DNA of 64,000 bases from Rhizobium herbae (lineage in GTDB: Bacteria > Pseudomonadota > Alphaproteobacteria > Rhizobiales > Rhizobiaceae), in contig NZ_JAEUAO010000007.1 of NCBI RefSeq assembly GCF_019511375.1, positions 1 to 64,000 of the forward strand. The letters are read 5' to 3'. The notes under the pieces are model-generated. The model did no database searches, was not told the origin of the DNA, and saw only the letters and a program-made list of their open reading frames with translations. Shown piece by piece: positions 44,537 to 53,778 of this stretch; the stretch's first letter is position 1, and every line of letters begins with the position of its first letter. A program made the translations under genes and the position numbers.

Positions 44537-45940
44537 TTAATCATCGTTGTCCGCCTGCTTCAAGGCTCCCTTCGAGCCGGCGATGCGTGCCACCAGATCC
44601 GGCAGGCTTTCCATCTCGCTCCAACTCATGCCGTTACCCTTGGGCAGGTCGGCGGAGGCGGAGGGCAGGACGGCCTGTGAAAAGCCGAGCTTTTCGGCTT
44701 CTTTAAGGCGCTGCGCTGTATGGGCAACCGGCCGGATGGCGCCGGACAGACTGACTTCGCCGAAATAAACGCAATCGGAGGGAAGGGCAAGACCGGCAAG
44801 CGACGAAACCAGTGCGGAAGCGACAGCCAGATCGGCTGCGGGCTCCGAAATCCGGTATCCACCGGCGACATTGAGATAGACATCGTGCTGGCCGAGCCGC
44901 ACGCCGCAATGCGCTTCAAGGACTGCAAGGATCATCGACAGCCGGGCTCCGTCCCAGCCGACGACGGCCCGGCGGGGCGTGCCGAGCGACGTTGCCGCGA
45001 CCAGCGCCTGAACCTCGACCAGGACGGGCCGCGTTCCCTCCATGCCGGCAAAGACGGCGGCGCCCGGAGATTTCGCATTGCGCTCGCCGAGGAAAAGTTC
45101 CGACGGGTTGCTGACCTCGCGCAGGCCCTTGTCCGACATCTCGAACACGCCGATCTCGTCGGTCGGACCGAAGCGGTTCTTGACGGTGCGGAGAATCCGG
45201 TAGTGATGGCCGCGATCTCCTTCGAAATAGAGAACGGCATCGACCATATGCTCGACGACGCGCGGCCCCGCGATCTGGCCCTCCTTGGTGACGTGGCCGA
45301 CGAGCACGACCGTCGCGCCCGTCTGCTTGGCAAACCGGATCATCGCCTGTACGCCGGTGCGCACCTGCGTCACCGTGCCGGGGGCGGAATCGACGATGTC
45401 GCTCCACAGGGTCTGGATGGAATCGATGATGACGAGGTCGGGCCGCTTGCCTTCACCCAGCGTCGCCAGAATGTCCTCGACATTGGTTTCGGCCGCCAGC
45501 AGCACGTCGGTATCGGCCGCCCCCAGTCTTTGGGCCCGCAGGCGAACCTGCGCCACCGCTTCCTCGCCTGAGACGTAGATGACACGATGCTTGCGCCGGG
45601 ACAGCGCCGCTGCCGCCTGCATCAGCACCGTCGATTTGCCGATGCCGGGGTCGCCGCCGATAAGGACGGCCGAGCCGCGCACGAAACCGCCGCCGGTCGC
45701 CCGGTCAAGTTCGGAAATGCCGCTTTGAATGCGCGGTGCGTCCTCGATCTCGCCGGACAATGTCGTCAGCGCTACCGGCCGGCCCTTCTTCGGTGTCTTG
45801 CCGGGGCCGCCGCCTATGCCACCCATCGGGTCTTCCTCGACGATGGTGTTCCACTGGCCGCAGCCTTCGCATTTTCCCACCCAGCGGGGATGAACGGTGC
45901 CGCAGTTCTGGCAGATGAATTGTGTCCGGGCTTTCGCCAT
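44537..45940 (-). CDS. radA: DNA repair protein RadA
   Basis: 467 residues from the ATG at 45940. A frame runs further upstream but that region is the parE gene. N-terminal C4 zinc finger C-Q-N-C-G-T...C-E-G-C, Walker A G-G-D-P-G-I-G-K-S-T near residue 95, RadA-specific K-N-R-F-G motif near 252, and the Lon-like C-terminal domain with G-E-V-S-L-S-G-x-I-R-P-V. RadA drives branch migration during recombination. The start codon shares a base with the parE stop codon, and the ribosome site is weak, so translation probably depends on the toxin gene. Confidence 0.95.
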   Translation of the reverse strand: MAKARTQFICQNCGTVHPRWVGKCEGCGQWNTIVEEDPMGGIGGGPGKTPKKGRPVALTTLSGEIEDAPRIQSGISELDRATGGGFVRGSAVLIGGDPGIGKSTVLMQAAAALSRRKHRVIYVSGEEAVAQVRLRAQRLGAADTDVLLAAETNVEDILATLGEGKRPDLVIIDSIQTLWSDIVDSAPGTVTQVRTGVQAMIRFAKQTGATVVLVGHVTKEGQIAGPRVVEHMVDAVLYFEGDRGHHYRILRTVKNRFGPTDEIGVFEMSDKGLREVSNPSELFLGERNAKSPGAAVFAGMEGTRPVLVEVQALVAATSLGTPRRAVVGWDGARLSMILAVLEAHCGVRLGQHDVYLNVAGGYRISEPAADLAVASALVSSLAGLALPSDCVYFGEVSLSGAIRPVAHTAQRLKEAEKLGFSQAVLPSASADLPKGNGMSWSEMESLPDLVARIAGSKGALKQADNDD

Positions 45941-46257
45941 CAAATTTCGCTTTCGGGGAAGTCTTCGGAGGAGATGTCCTGGCGGCCGTGGAGGATGCGG
46001 AGGATGTAGATACGGGTATCCTCGATACGGAAATAAATGCAACGCTCGCGATAAGGCAAACCGCGGAGGCTCTGACCGATTTCATCGCGCGCGACGCCTG
46101 TAAAGCCGCTGCGTGCGATTGAGCGAATTTTCAGGTTAATGTCGAGAACGAAGTTGGCGGCCGCTTCAGGATTTCTCCTCGCAATGTACTTGAAGATTGA
46201 CCTAAGGTCCGCGCGAGCCGCCCGCGAGAAAACTGACTTGCGGCTCTTAATCGTCAT
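45940..46257 (-). CDS. parE: ParE/RelE-superfamily toxin
   Basis: 105 residues. The RelE/ParE fold is recognisable: F-S-R-A-A-R-A-D-L-R-S-I-F-K-Y-I-A-R-R-N-P-E-A-A, a central I-R-S-I-A-R-S-G-F-T-G region, the L-R-G-L-P-Y-R-E-R-C-I-Y-F-R-I-E-D-T-R-I-Y-I-L-R-I-L-H-G-R-Q strand pair, and the D-I-S-S-E-D-F-P tail. ParE poisons DNA gyrase. Overlaps its antitoxin by 11 bases and the radA start by one base. Confidence 0.85.
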   Translation of the reverse strand: MTIKSRKSVFSRAARADLRSIFKYIARRNPEAAANFVLDINLKIRSIARSGFTGVARDEIGQSLRGLPYRERCIYFRIEDTRIYILRILHGRQDISSEDFPESEI

Positions 46258-46510
46258 GCTGCCCGTGCATTATATCGTTCAGCAGCGCCTCGCCATCTTC
46301 ATACTCATAGACACGCCCCGCCGCGATATCGTCTTCACCTTCCTTGATCAGCCGCCTCAATTCCGCGAGTTTCGCTTCGTCCCTTTCGAGCAGCCGCAAC
46401 CCCGCGCGCACGACTTCGCTGGCATTGTTGAAACGGCCGGACCTCACCTGTTCCTCGATGAAGCCGTCGAAGTGATCGCCGATGACGAAGGATTTTTTCG
46501 CGTTGGACAT
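46247..46510 (-). CDS. parD: ParD-like antitoxin, CopG/CC2985 type
   Basis: 87 residues. Ribbon-helix-helix N-terminus with the ParD pattern: S-F-V-I-G-D-H-F-D-G-F-I-E-E-Q-V-R-S-G-R-F-N-N-A-S-E-V-V-R-A-G-L-R-L-L-E. The acidic C-terminus (RVYEYEDGEALLNDIMHGQHDD) is the usual toxin-binding arm. A GGAGC site precedes the ATG. Upstream, TAGAAT (minus strand, in 46532-46538) is a fair -10 for an autoregulated promoter between alr and parD. Confidence 0.85.
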   Translation of the reverse strand: MSNAKKSFVIGDHFDGFIEEQVRSGRFNNASEVVRAGLRLLERDEAKLAELRRLIKEGEDDIAAGRVYEYEDGEALLNDIMHGQHDD

Positions 46511-46564
46511 GGGAAGCTCCTTTTCGCGTCATTCTAGCATGAGGTGAGAACAGTTCCTACCAGC

Positions 46565-47725
46565 CTATGCTTCGATATAGGCTCGTTCGTAGCGGTGTCC
46601 AAGGCTCGTCAGCATCTCGTAGCCGATCGTGCCGCCCGCCCGGGCCACATCGTCGATCGCGACGTTATTGCCAAAGAGCTCCACATAGTCGCCGGGCCGG
46701 ACCGCATTTTCCGGCAGGTCGGTGACGTCGAACAGGCTCAAATCCATGGTGACACGGCCGAGGTGCGGAACTCTATGACCGTTGAGGAAACCGAACGCGC
46801 CCGACGGCCTTGCCTGACGCAAGGTGACGCCGCCGCCCGACACCGAGCGATGATACCCGTCGGCATAGCCGATGGCGACGATTGCCACCCGGCTGTCGCG
46901 GGAGAATTGCGCCGAGGCGCCGTAGCTTGCGGTTTCGCCGGACCGGACGCTGCGGATCTGGATGATACGGGCCTGCGCGGTCACGACCGGCTTCATGGGA
47001 TTGGCTAGGCCGTTGACGGCCTCGCCGCCATAGACGGCAATGCCGGGACGGGTCAGGTCGAAATGGAAATCCGGTCCAAGGTGCACGCCGGCCGAGTTGG
47101 CCAGGCTTGATTCGATGCCTTCGAAAGCGGCGGTAACCGCCCGGAACGATTCAAGCTGACGACGGTTCAGCGGATGGTCCGGGTCGTCGGCGCAGGCGAG
47201 GTGGCTCATCACCAGGACAGGCGAAAAGCTTGCGGGGCGGGCCGGGTCGTTTGCCAGCGCCAGAGCCTCGGACGCGGTCAATCCGAGCCGGTTCATGCCG
47301 GTATCGACATGCAGCACGCAAGGATGATCGCCGCGTTCCGACAGGACCGACATGAAGAAGGCAAACTGCTCTTGCGAGTTGACGATCGGCACGAGGCCAT
47401 TGTCGAAGAAAAGCTGCTCGTTGCCCGGCCACATGCCGGCGAGGACATAGATGCGCCCGTCAGGCACCAAGGGACGCAGCGCAACGCCCTCCTCGGCATT
47501 GGCAACGAAGAAGTCCCGGGCCCCGGCGGCATACAGTGTTTCGGCTGCGGGTTCGATGCCGATGCCATAGGCATTGGCCTTCAGCACCGCGGCCGCACGC
47601 GCCTTGCCGGAAAGCCTGTCCATCTTGCGCCAATTGTCCGCAAGCGCACCGAGATCGATGATCAAGCGGTTGGAGGCGGCATCGAATGCGGGAAGGGTGG
47701 AGGAGGGATCGTGCGATTGGGCCAT
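46565..47725 (-). CDS. alr: alanine racemase
   Basis: 386 residues from the ATG at 47725; a TTG two codons before is possible. Supplies D-alanine for peptidoglycan. The PLP-lysine motif V-L-K-A-N-A-Y-G is at about residues 47-54, and the catalytic tyrosine is in G-E-T-A-S-Y-G-A near 270. The PLP-phosphate and carboxylate sites appear as R-L-G-L and H-V-D-T-G-M-N-R-L-G. D-L-S-L-F-D-V-T-D and V-E-L-F-G closing motifs are present. It is followed by the parDE insertion and then radA. Confidence 0.95.
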   Translation of the reverse strand: MAQSHDPSSTLPAFDAASNRLIIDLGALADNWRKMDRLSGKARAAAVLKANAYGIGIEPAAETLYAAGARDFFVANAEEGVALRPLVPDGRIYVLAGMWPGNEQLFFDNGLVPIVNSQEQFAFFMSVLSERGDHPCVLHVDTGMNRLGLTASEALALANDPARPASFSPVLVMSHLACADDPDHPLNRRQLESFRAVTAAFEGIESSLANSAGVHLGPDFHFDLTRPGIAVYGGEAVNGLANPMKPVVTAQARIIQIRSVRSGETASYGASAQFSRDSRVAIVAIGYADGYHRSVSGGGVTLRQARPSGAFGFLNGHRVPHLGRVTMDLSLFDVTDLPENAVRPGDYVELFGNNVAIDDVARAGGTIGYEMLTSLGHRYERAYIEA

Positions 47726-47851
47726 GCACAAGGGATACAGCCAAGCGGCCCCGACTGCAATCGCAGCGCTCGCGGAAGCGGCAGGTCTGTCACCGCTTCC
47801 CGGCTATTCAGGCGACAGCCGGCAGCCTTGCCGCCGGCAGCCATTCGCCGA

Positions 47852-48493
47852 TTACAGGAACGACGATGTCAGAACGGGCTCAACTTCCACGATGCCTTCG
47901 TAGATCATCTTCAGCGCAACGAAGAGGATGATGGCGAGACCGACATAGGAAATCCAGTGGAAGCGGTGCAGCAGCTTGGCGATGAACGATGCGGCGACAC
48001 CCATCAGCGCGATCGATACCGCAAGGCCGATGATGAGGATGGTGGGATGTTCGCGGGCAGCACCCGCAACGGCGAGCACGTTATCGAGCGACATCGAGAC
48101 GTCGGCGACGACGATCTGAATGGCTGCCTGCTTCAGCGTTTTGCGGGGAGCGCCGCCGATCGTGCCGTTCTCGTCCATGTCCTCGCCGGTCAGGGATTCC
48201 AGGCCCTCGGCTTCTTCCTTGGCCGTGGTTCTGAGTTCGCGCCACATTTTCCAGCAGACCCACAGGAGCAGGATGCCGCCGACGAGCAGCAGGCCCAGGA
48301 TTTGCAGCAGTTGCGTGGTGAGGAGGGCAAATATGATACGCAGCACAGTTGCTGCCGCGATCCCGATCAGGATCGCCTTGCCGCGCTGCTCCTTGGGAAG
48401 ACCGGCTGCCGCAAGACCGATGACGATGGCGTTGTCGCCTGCGAGCACAAGGTCGATCGCAAGCACCTGCAGCAGCGCGATTAAGGCGTCCAT
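47852..48493 (-). CDS. TerC family membrane protein
   Basis: 213 residues from the ATG at 48493 (GGGGA upstream); the GTG five codons earlier lacks this. TerC hallmark D-L-V-L-A-G-D-N-A-I-V-I-G at the N-terminus, and its repeat V-V-A-D-V-S-M-S-L-D-N-V-L-A-V-A in the second half, around six hydrophobic segments. The acidic residues in the membrane are conserved. The family is linked to manganese efflux (Alx-type), to calcium and to metalation of exported enzymes. A perfect 7-bp hairpin (48524-48544) lies in the leader. Confidence 0.88.
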   Translation of the reverse strand: MDALIALLQVLAIDLVLAGDNAIVIGLAAAGLPKEQRGKAILIGIAAATVLRIIFALLTTQLLQILGLLLVGGILLLWVCWKMWRELRTTAKEEAEGLESLTGEDMDENGTIGGAPRKTLKQAAIQIVVADVSMSLDNVLAVAGAAREHPTILIIGLAVSIALMGVAASFIAKLLHRFHWISYVGLAIILFVALKMIYEGIVEVEPVLTSSFL

Positions 48494-48523
48494 GAACAGA
48501 TTCCCCACACTAGAGACGTTGGA

Positions 48524-48544
48524 CCGCGACCGTTGCCGTCGCGG
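48524..48544 (-). promoter_or_regulatory. leader hairpin of the terC-like gene
   Basis: CCGCGAC-CGTTGCC-GTCGCGG gives a 7-bp stem with a 7-base loop, 31 bases before the start codon. Family members in other bacteria carry a manganese riboswitch, but I cannot identify that motif here. Confidence 0.3.
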
Positions 48545-48637
48545 TTATTCAGATGAATTTTCTTTTCGCTTATCCGGAAGTCCGGCAATTTGCAACGTGC
48601 GGAGCGACCATTGGCCAGCGGCAAGCGGCTTTTCCGG

Positions 48638-50137
48638 TCAATGCTCGTATTGTGTGAAGGACGGATCGGCGAGATCCGTGAAGCGAGTGAACTCCGACTG
48701 GAAGGCGAGCTTGACGGTGCCGGTCGGCCCATGGCGCTGCTTGGCGATGATCACGTCGGCGGTGCCCTTGACCTTTTCGAACTGCATTTTCCACTCTTCG
48801 TACTTCGGATCGAACTCGTCGCGCGGCTCCAAGTTCTTGACGTAATATTCCTCACGGAAGACGAACAGCACGACGTCGGCGTCCTGCTCGATCGAGCCCG
48901 ATTCACGAAGGTCGGAGAGCTGCGGCCGCTTATCCTCGCGGCTTTCCACCTGGCGGGAAAGCTGGGAGAGTGCGATGATCGGCACGTTCAGCTCCTTGCC
49001 GAGCGCCTTCAGGCCGGTGGTGATCTGGGTGATTTCCTGTACGCGGTTGTCGCTGGATTTGCCCGACCCGGTCATCAGCTGGATATAGTCCACCACCAGG
49101 CAGTCGAGTCCGCGCTGGCGCTTCAGACGGCGCGCTCGGGCTGAAAGCTGGGCGATCGAGATGCCACCGGTCTGGTCGATATAAAGGGGCACCTTCTGCA
49201 TGTGCTGCGAGCAGGCGACGAGTTTCTCGAAATCGTGCTCGGAAATATCGCCGCGCCGGATCTTCGAGGAGGAGACTTCCGTCTGTTCGGAAATGATACG
49301 GGTTGCCAGCTGCTCCGACGACATTTCGAGCGAATAGAAGCCGACGACGCCGCCGTTCTTGGCCTTCATCGACCCGTCTGCCTGAACTTCGCCCTCATAA
49401 GCCGCGGCAATATTGTAGGCGATGTTGGTGGCAAGCGACGTCTTGCCCATGCCCGGACGTCCGGCAAGCACGATCAAGTCGGAGCGCTGCAGGCCGCCCA
49501 TGCGGGCGTCGAGCGAGTGAATGCCGGTCGAGATGCCCGACAGCGAACCGTCGCGCTCGAAGGCCTGCCCCGCCATGTCGATTGCCAATGCCACCGCGTC
49601 GTTGAACGACTGGAAGCCGCCGTCGTAGCGGCCGGTTTCCGCGAGTTCGAACAGGCGGCGTTCGGCATCCTCGATCTGGCTCTGCGGCGGCATGTCGAGC
49701 GGCGCGTCATAGGCGATGTTGACCATGTCCTCGCCGATGGTGATCAGCGAGCGGCGCAGTGCCAGATCGTAGATCGCCCGGCCGTAATCTTCCGCGTTGA
49801 TGATCGAGACGGCTTCCGCGGCCAGCCGGGCGAGATATTGCGCCACCGTCATGTCGCCGACCTTCTCGTCGGCCTTCAGGAAGGTCTTGATGGTGACCGG
49901 GTTGGCGGTCTTGCCCATACGGATGATGTCGCCGGCAACCTCGAAGATCTTGCGGTGCAGCGGCTCATTGAGATGGACGGGCTTCAGGAAGTCCGAGACG
50001 CGGTAGAAGGCGTCGTTGTTCACGAGAATGGCGCCCAGCAGCGCCTGCTCGGCCTCGAGATTGCTCGGCGCCTCGCGATAGTGTGCTTCGGCCTGATCCT
50101 TGGCTAGGGGGACAAGTCTGCGCGCTGCTTCGTTCAT
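48638..50137 (-). CDS. dnaB: replicative DNA helicase DnaB
   Basis: 499 residues from the ATG at 50137. Hexameric helicase of the replisome. N-terminal helical domain begins P-S-N-L-E-A-E-Q-A-L-L-G-A-I-L. RecA-like core has L-A-G-R-P-G-M-G-K-T-S-L-A (Walker A) near residue 217, S-L-E-M-S-S-E-Q-L-A-T-R, D-Y-I-Q-L-M and L-S-Q-L-S-R-Q-V-E-x-R, and late D-L-R-E-S-G-S-I-E-Q-D-A-D. No intein. In this order it is downstream of rplI. Confidence 0.97.
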   Translation of the reverse strand: MNEAARRLVPLAKDQAEAHYREAPSNLEAEQALLGAILVNNDAFYRVSDFLKPVHLNEPLHRKIFEVAGDIIRMGKTANPVTIKTFLKADEKVGDMTVAQYLARLAAEAVSIINAEDYGRAIYDLALRRSLITIGEDMVNIAYDAPLDMPPQSQIEDAERRLFELAETGRYDGGFQSFNDAVALAIDMAGQAFERDGSLSGISTGIHSLDARMGGLQRSDLIVLAGRPGMGKTSLATNIAYNIAAAYEGEVQADGSMKAKNGGVVGFYSLEMSSEQLATRIISEQTEVSSSKIRRGDISEHDFEKLVACSQHMQKVPLYIDQTGGISIAQLSARARRLKRQRGLDCLVVDYIQLMTGSGKSSDNRVQEITQITTGLKALGKELNVPIIALSQLSRQVESREDKRPQLSDLRESGSIEQDADVVLFVFREEYYVKNLEPRDEFDPKYEEWKMQFEKVKGTADVIIAKQRHGPTGTVKLAFQSEFTRFTDLADPSFTQYEH

Positions 50138-50527
50138 GGCGTTCCGTCTCTGTGGTCTGATGATTACGGTACCGATTTGCGAACATTGCGGTGAGGGGTC
50201 TAGTGTATAGCTGCAACAGCCGTGGACGCATTTGATCCGACGGCAAGCCGTCACCATTGTTCACAGGGTCGCGCTGCTCAGCAGGAAAAATCGCGGTCGA
50301 TACTGGCATCGGCTATTGACTGGATTTCTGACGCGAATCGCCGTCGTCCGCGATCATTCTAACCTCGGTTCGAACCGGGTGCAGGATTTTTAGCCGCAAC
50401 TGTAAGGCTGTCCACCGCTCAGGATGCAGCGACGCTCACGTAGCCCCCGGACACAGAAGGGCCCGCGACGTCAATCGCGGGCCCTTCTGTTTGCTGAAGA
50501 CCGAGGTCGGAAGCGGCGCGGCCGCTC
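50138..50527. other. 390-base intergenic region upstream of dnaB
   Basis: No gene recognised. It carries the rplI terminator hairpin (50453-50490) and presumably the dnaB promoter. GGTTCGAAC at 50367 resembles a tRNA T-loop but no cloverleaf forms around it. Confidence 0.6.
50453..50490 (-). terminator. hairpin terminator of the rpsF-rplI operon
   Basis: Perfect 16-bp inverted repeat ACAGAAGGGCCCGCGA / TCGCGGGCCCTTCTGT with a 6-base loop (50453-50468, 50475-50490), 38 bases past the rplI stop. The U-tract on the minus strand is poor, so the strength is uncertain. Confidence 0.7.
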
Positions 50528-51103
50528 TTACTCTTCTTCGGCTTCGTATTCAGCTTCCGGGTTGAAGAAGTCTTCCGGCTTCAGGGCGTCCTCGTCAACG
50601 CCGTAGATGGCGTCGGCGGAGGTCAGGCTTTCGCCCTTGAGCTGGCGTTCTGCCTCTTCAGCCGAACGGGCAACGTTCATCTGAATCTTGATTTCGACTT
50701 CGGCATGCAGGTGCAGCACGACGTCGTGCAGGCCGATGGTCTTGATCGGGTTGTTGAGGTCGACCTGGTTGCGGCCGATGTTGAAGCCTTCGGCAGCGAG
50801 CGTTTCAACGATATCGCGGGCAGCGACCGAACCGTAGAGCTGACCGGTTTCGCCAGCCGAGCGAACGACGATGAAGGACTTGCCGTCCAGCTTTTCGGCA
50901 ACGCTCTGGGCCTCGGACTTGCGTTCGAGGTTGCGGGCTTCAAGCGTCGCGCGCTCGGCCTCGAAACGCTTCTTGTTTGCTTCGTTGGCGCGCAGCGCCT
51001 TGCCGAGCGGCAAGAGGTAGTTACGGGCGAAGCCGTCGCGAACCTTGACGGTTTCGCCCATCTGGCCGAGCTTGGCGACGCGTTCGAGAAGAATGACTTG
51101 CAT
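50528..51103 (-). CDS. rplI: 50S ribosomal protein L9
   Basis: 191 residues, longer than the 150 of E. coli by an acidic C-terminal extension ([15 protein letters not shown]), which rhizobia commonly have. The N-domain [32 protein letters not shown] is diagnostic. The C-domain has G-Q-L-Y-G-S-V and [10 protein letters not shown]. It binds 23S rRNA near L1. A full Shine-Dalgarno GAAAGGACAC is upstream. Confidence 0.96.
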   Translation of the reverse strand: MQVILLERVAKLGQMGETVKVRDGFARNYLLPLGKALRANEANKKRFEAERATLEARNLERKSEAQSVAEKLDGKSFIVVRSAGETGQLYGSVAARDIVETLAAEGFNIGRNQVDLNNPIKTIGLHDVVLHLHAEVEIKIQMNVARSAEEAERQLKGESLTSADAIYGVDEDALKPEDFFNPEAEYEAEEE

Positions 51104-51240
51104 GTGGGTGTCCTTTCGTTTGTCTGTTCAGAGGTCTTTTGTTTCAGTGTCAGTTGTTTTCCCTGCCGGCGACAGCGCGATGGCGCGCCGCGTGTCCATC
51201 AGGCCGGACAGGAGAAAGAAGAATGCCGGTACCTGAAAGA

Positions 51241-52104
51241 TCAGACCGACATGTAGCCGATCCACAGAACGGGCAGCCGCCAGGACTTGCCACGCGTGCG
51301 GAAATGGAAGACGGCGAACCCGGCAAGCAGGAACCCCGCGCCGAAGGTGCCGCAGATGACTGCGCCGATCGTGGCCAGACCTCCGCCCATGAAGGCGAGA
51401 ACCAGGCCGGCGAGGAAGGCGAAGATGGAATAGCGGTGCATGCGCAGTGTCGACGGCATGTCCTCGCGCGGGCGCAGGTTCTTGCCCGACATCTGGACGA
51501 TGCGGCTGGCGACGTAATAGGCCGTAAACAGGATCATGACCCAGAGCGTGCCAAACAGCAGCGGCCAGCCGATATTGAAGACAGACTTGAGCTGCTCGAT
51601 CACTTCAGGGCTCAGGTCGTACTGCGGATCCTGTGCCTTCATCGCGATCACCACCTGATCGACCACAAGGCTGGCAAGGCGGTCGTCATATCCGGTGATC
51701 GCGCCGATGATGATGGCGCCGACCGTTACCAGAAGGACCAGGTGACTGAGGATATCCGACAGAGGATACCAGGCAAGCGCGCCGTCCGGACCGCCGAGTT
51801 CGGAAGCCGGCCGTGCCAGATTGGCGAGGTGGCTGAGCCAGGCGGCCGGTGCGAGCATGATGATCACGACGAACAGCGCAGACAAGGGCGAGGCAAACAT
51901 CGCAAGGCCGAGGCCCGCGACGACGACGGCTACGGCGGCGGCGGCATTGCCCCAGCCGAGGCCGACGATGAGAACAGGCAGCGCTGCAGCAGCGACGAAC
52001 AGAATGGCAAAATACGACTGCGTGTTCGCGCCGAGCAAAAGCAGGGCGGCGGTCACGCCGGCGAGCGCGCCGGTCAGCAGCGATGTTGCATTCGGTGTCT
52101 TCAC
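51241..52104 (-). CDS. DUF2232 membrane protein
   Basis: 287 residues from the GTG at 52104, which has AGGACA about 9 bases upstream; a TTG seven codons earlier opens the longer frame. About eight hydrophobic segments with short loops (GALAGVTAALLLLGA, SYFAILFVAAAALPVLIVGL and so on) match DUF2232/YybS-like, which often sits between rpsR and rplI in alphaproteobacteria. Function is unknown; Bacillus YybS was linked to sporulation-type growth, which is not transferable. Confidence 0.85.
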   Translation of the reverse strand: MKTPNATSLLTGALAGVTAALLLLGANTQSYFAILFVAAAALPVLIVGLGWGNAAAAVAVVVAGLGLAMFASPLSALFVVIIMLAPAAWLSHLANLARPASELGGPDGALAWYPLSDILSHLVLLVTVGAIIIGAITGYDDRLASLVVDQVVIAMKAQDPQYDLSPEVIEQLKSVFNIGWPLLFGTLWVMILFTAYYVASRIVQMSGKNLRPREDMPSTLRMHRYSIFAFLAGLVLAFMGGGLATIGAVICGTFGAGFLLAGFAVFHFRTRGKSWRLPVLWIGYMSV

Positions 52105-52225
52105 GGTCGCTGTCCTGCTTATCAAGCAGTTAGAGGCGTTTCCTGATGAAGGAACGAAGCCCCAACATGGGTTCTAGCGCCTATGCGCCGGTGTTTCCGA
52201 TCCGCGCCCAACGCGAAAGGGAGAA

Positions 52226-52259
52226 GGTGAGGCGATGCCGGGTGGCTGTTCGCCTCACC
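52226..52259 (-). terminator. hairpin between rpsR and the DUF2232 gene
   Basis: 10-bp perfect stem (52226-52235, 52250-52259) with a 14-base loop, followed on the minus strand by TTCTCCCTTT. It is 98 bases past the rpsR stop codon and may attenuate transcription into the DUF2232 gene and rplI. Confidence 0.4.
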
Positions 52260-52356
52260 CTGAGGGAGCTTCCGTCGAGTCAATCTCTCAACGGAGAGTC
52301 AAGTCAATCCAGATGCTGATGCCTTTCCTCGGAGCAGGGCTCCAAGGGGAGATGCA

Positions 52357-52605
52357 TCAGGACATGACGTAGGGCAGGAGGCCGAGGAAGCGGGCGCGCT
52401 TGATGGCCTGGGCCAGTTCGCGCTGCTTCTTCTGGGAAACCGCCGTGATGCGGGACGGAACGATCTTGCCGCGCTCGGAAATGTAGCGCTGCAGGAGGCG
52501 GATGTCCTTGTAGTCGATCTTCGGAGCGTTGGCACCGGAGAAGGGGCAGGTCTTGCGGCGGCGATGGAACGGGCGGCGCGCCGGAGCGGATGAAATGTCA
52601 GCCAT
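52357..52605 (-). CDS. rpsR: 30S ribosomal protein S18
   Basis: 82 residues. Typical [15 protein letters not shown], then [50 protein letters not shown]. Pairs with S6 on the small-subunit platform. It is 12 bases after rpsF. Confidence 0.97.
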   Translation of the reverse strand: MADISSAPARRPFHRRRKTCPFSGANAPKIDYKDIRLLQRYISERGKIVPSRITAVSQKKQRELAQAIKRARFLGLLPYVMS

Positions 52606-52617
52606 GATCTTCTCTCC

Positions 52618-53064
52618 TTATGCCCGGTCTTCGCGCGGACGGCGCGGACGGTCTTCACGATCACCACGGTCCGGACGCGGACCGCGGTCGCCGAAGCCAC
52701 GCTCCGGACGATCACCATCGCGGCGCGGACGGTCGTCGCGGTCACGCTTCTGCATCATGGCGGACGGGCCGTCTTCATGCTTCTCGACAGCGATGGTCAT
52801 GTAACGAAGGATGTCTTCGTTGATGCGCATCTGGCGCTCGACTTCGTGAACGGCCGGTGCCGGAGCATCGATGTCCATCAGAACGTAGTGAGCCTTGCGG
52901 TTCTTGTTGATGCGGTACGTCAGGGACTTGAGGCCCCAGTTTTCGACGCGCCCGACTTTTCCGCCGTTAGCTTCCAGTACACCCTTGTACTGTTCGACGA
53001 GAGCGTCGACCTGCTGAGCGGAAATATCCTGCCGGGCAAGGAATACATGTTCATAAAGAGCCAT
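52618..53064 (-). CDS. rpsF: 30S ribosomal protein S6
   Basis: 148 residues. The ferredoxin-like core [32 protein letters not shown], and L-R-Y-M-T-I are standard. The C-terminus is an Arg/Asp-rich low-complexity tail of about 40 residues ([18 protein letters not shown]), longer than in E. coli, which likely contacts RNA or partners. Binds S18 to form a stable complex. It has a long leader of about 220 bases. Confidence 0.96.
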   Translation of the reverse strand: MALYEHVFLARQDISAQQVDALVEQYKGVLEANGGKVGRVENWGLKSLTYRINKNRKAHYVLMDIDAPAPAVHEVERQMRINEDILRYMTIAVEKHEDGPSAMMQKRDRDDRPRRDGDRPERGFGDRGPRPDRGDREDRPRRPREDRA

Positions 53065-53290
53065 GAGGGCTTTGCCTTTCTTGCGTTAATCGTCACCCGG
53101 ACCCCGGCGGCTAAGCCTCAACGACTGTTCTTTTGGCTCAGATGAGCGGGCAAGAAAGTGTTGTTTCGAGACGGTCGAGAGCGGAGACACGGGAGGCTGG
53201 ACCCCTTTAGGTCCTGACAGGTTTCTAAAAAGCGGAAACCGGCCCTCCGTTCAGCCACCAGCCAGAAGACCGGATGTTGCGAACAGCGCG

Positions 53291-53318
53291 CTTATACGCA
53301 TTTTTGTCCGAGAAGCAA
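53291..53318 (-). promoter_or_regulatory. promoter of the rpsF-rpsR operon
   Basis: On the minus strand TTGCTT (53318-53313), 16-base spacer, TATAAG (53296-53291). The -10 matches five of six positions of TATAAT. The leader from there to the rpsF ATG is about 220 bases, room for S6:S18 autoregulation. Confidence 0.6.
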
Positions 53319-53778
53319 GGGGCAGCGGGAAATTAGCGCGGAGCCGCGTGGCACAGTGCCCGATTCTCGAAGCGCGCGGAAGTGCGCAACGCCTTCGTTC
53401 ACGCGCGGGAAAACCGCCGTGGTTGTCAAAGAGCAAGTCGGACGGGGCGCTGAAAGCTGCCTCGTAGGAATTAGAATAGTGACACCTCTCAGCGCCCCGT
53501 TCAGCGGTTTTTGTCCGCAAACTCGTTCCGCTACGGCCTTGTCGGCCCTCTGTGCCCTTGCACGCCCGCAGCAGCATCAGCCTGCGGAGGGGAACCTTCT
53601 CGCGAACCCCGATCCCAAGGACTTCCGTCCTTTCCCTGAGACCGGCGCCGGTCCCGCCTCGCTGCCACGGCTGGCAGCGTATCCGTGGGCGGGACGGGAA
53701 GATTATGGCAGAGGTTTTGATGGCGGGGATGGATGGGGACGTGGGGCCTGTCCCTCACCAACAAAATCCGCCAGTTAG

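Noticed and set aside
48494..48637. Manganese (yybP-ykoY) riboswitch before the terC-like gene
   Set aside because: A stem is present, but I could not find the conserved loop sequences; a covariance-model search would decide.
50340..50400. Possible tRNA, because of GGTTCGAAC at 50367
   Set aside because: No acceptor stem, D-arm or anticodon arm can be placed around it at the right distances.
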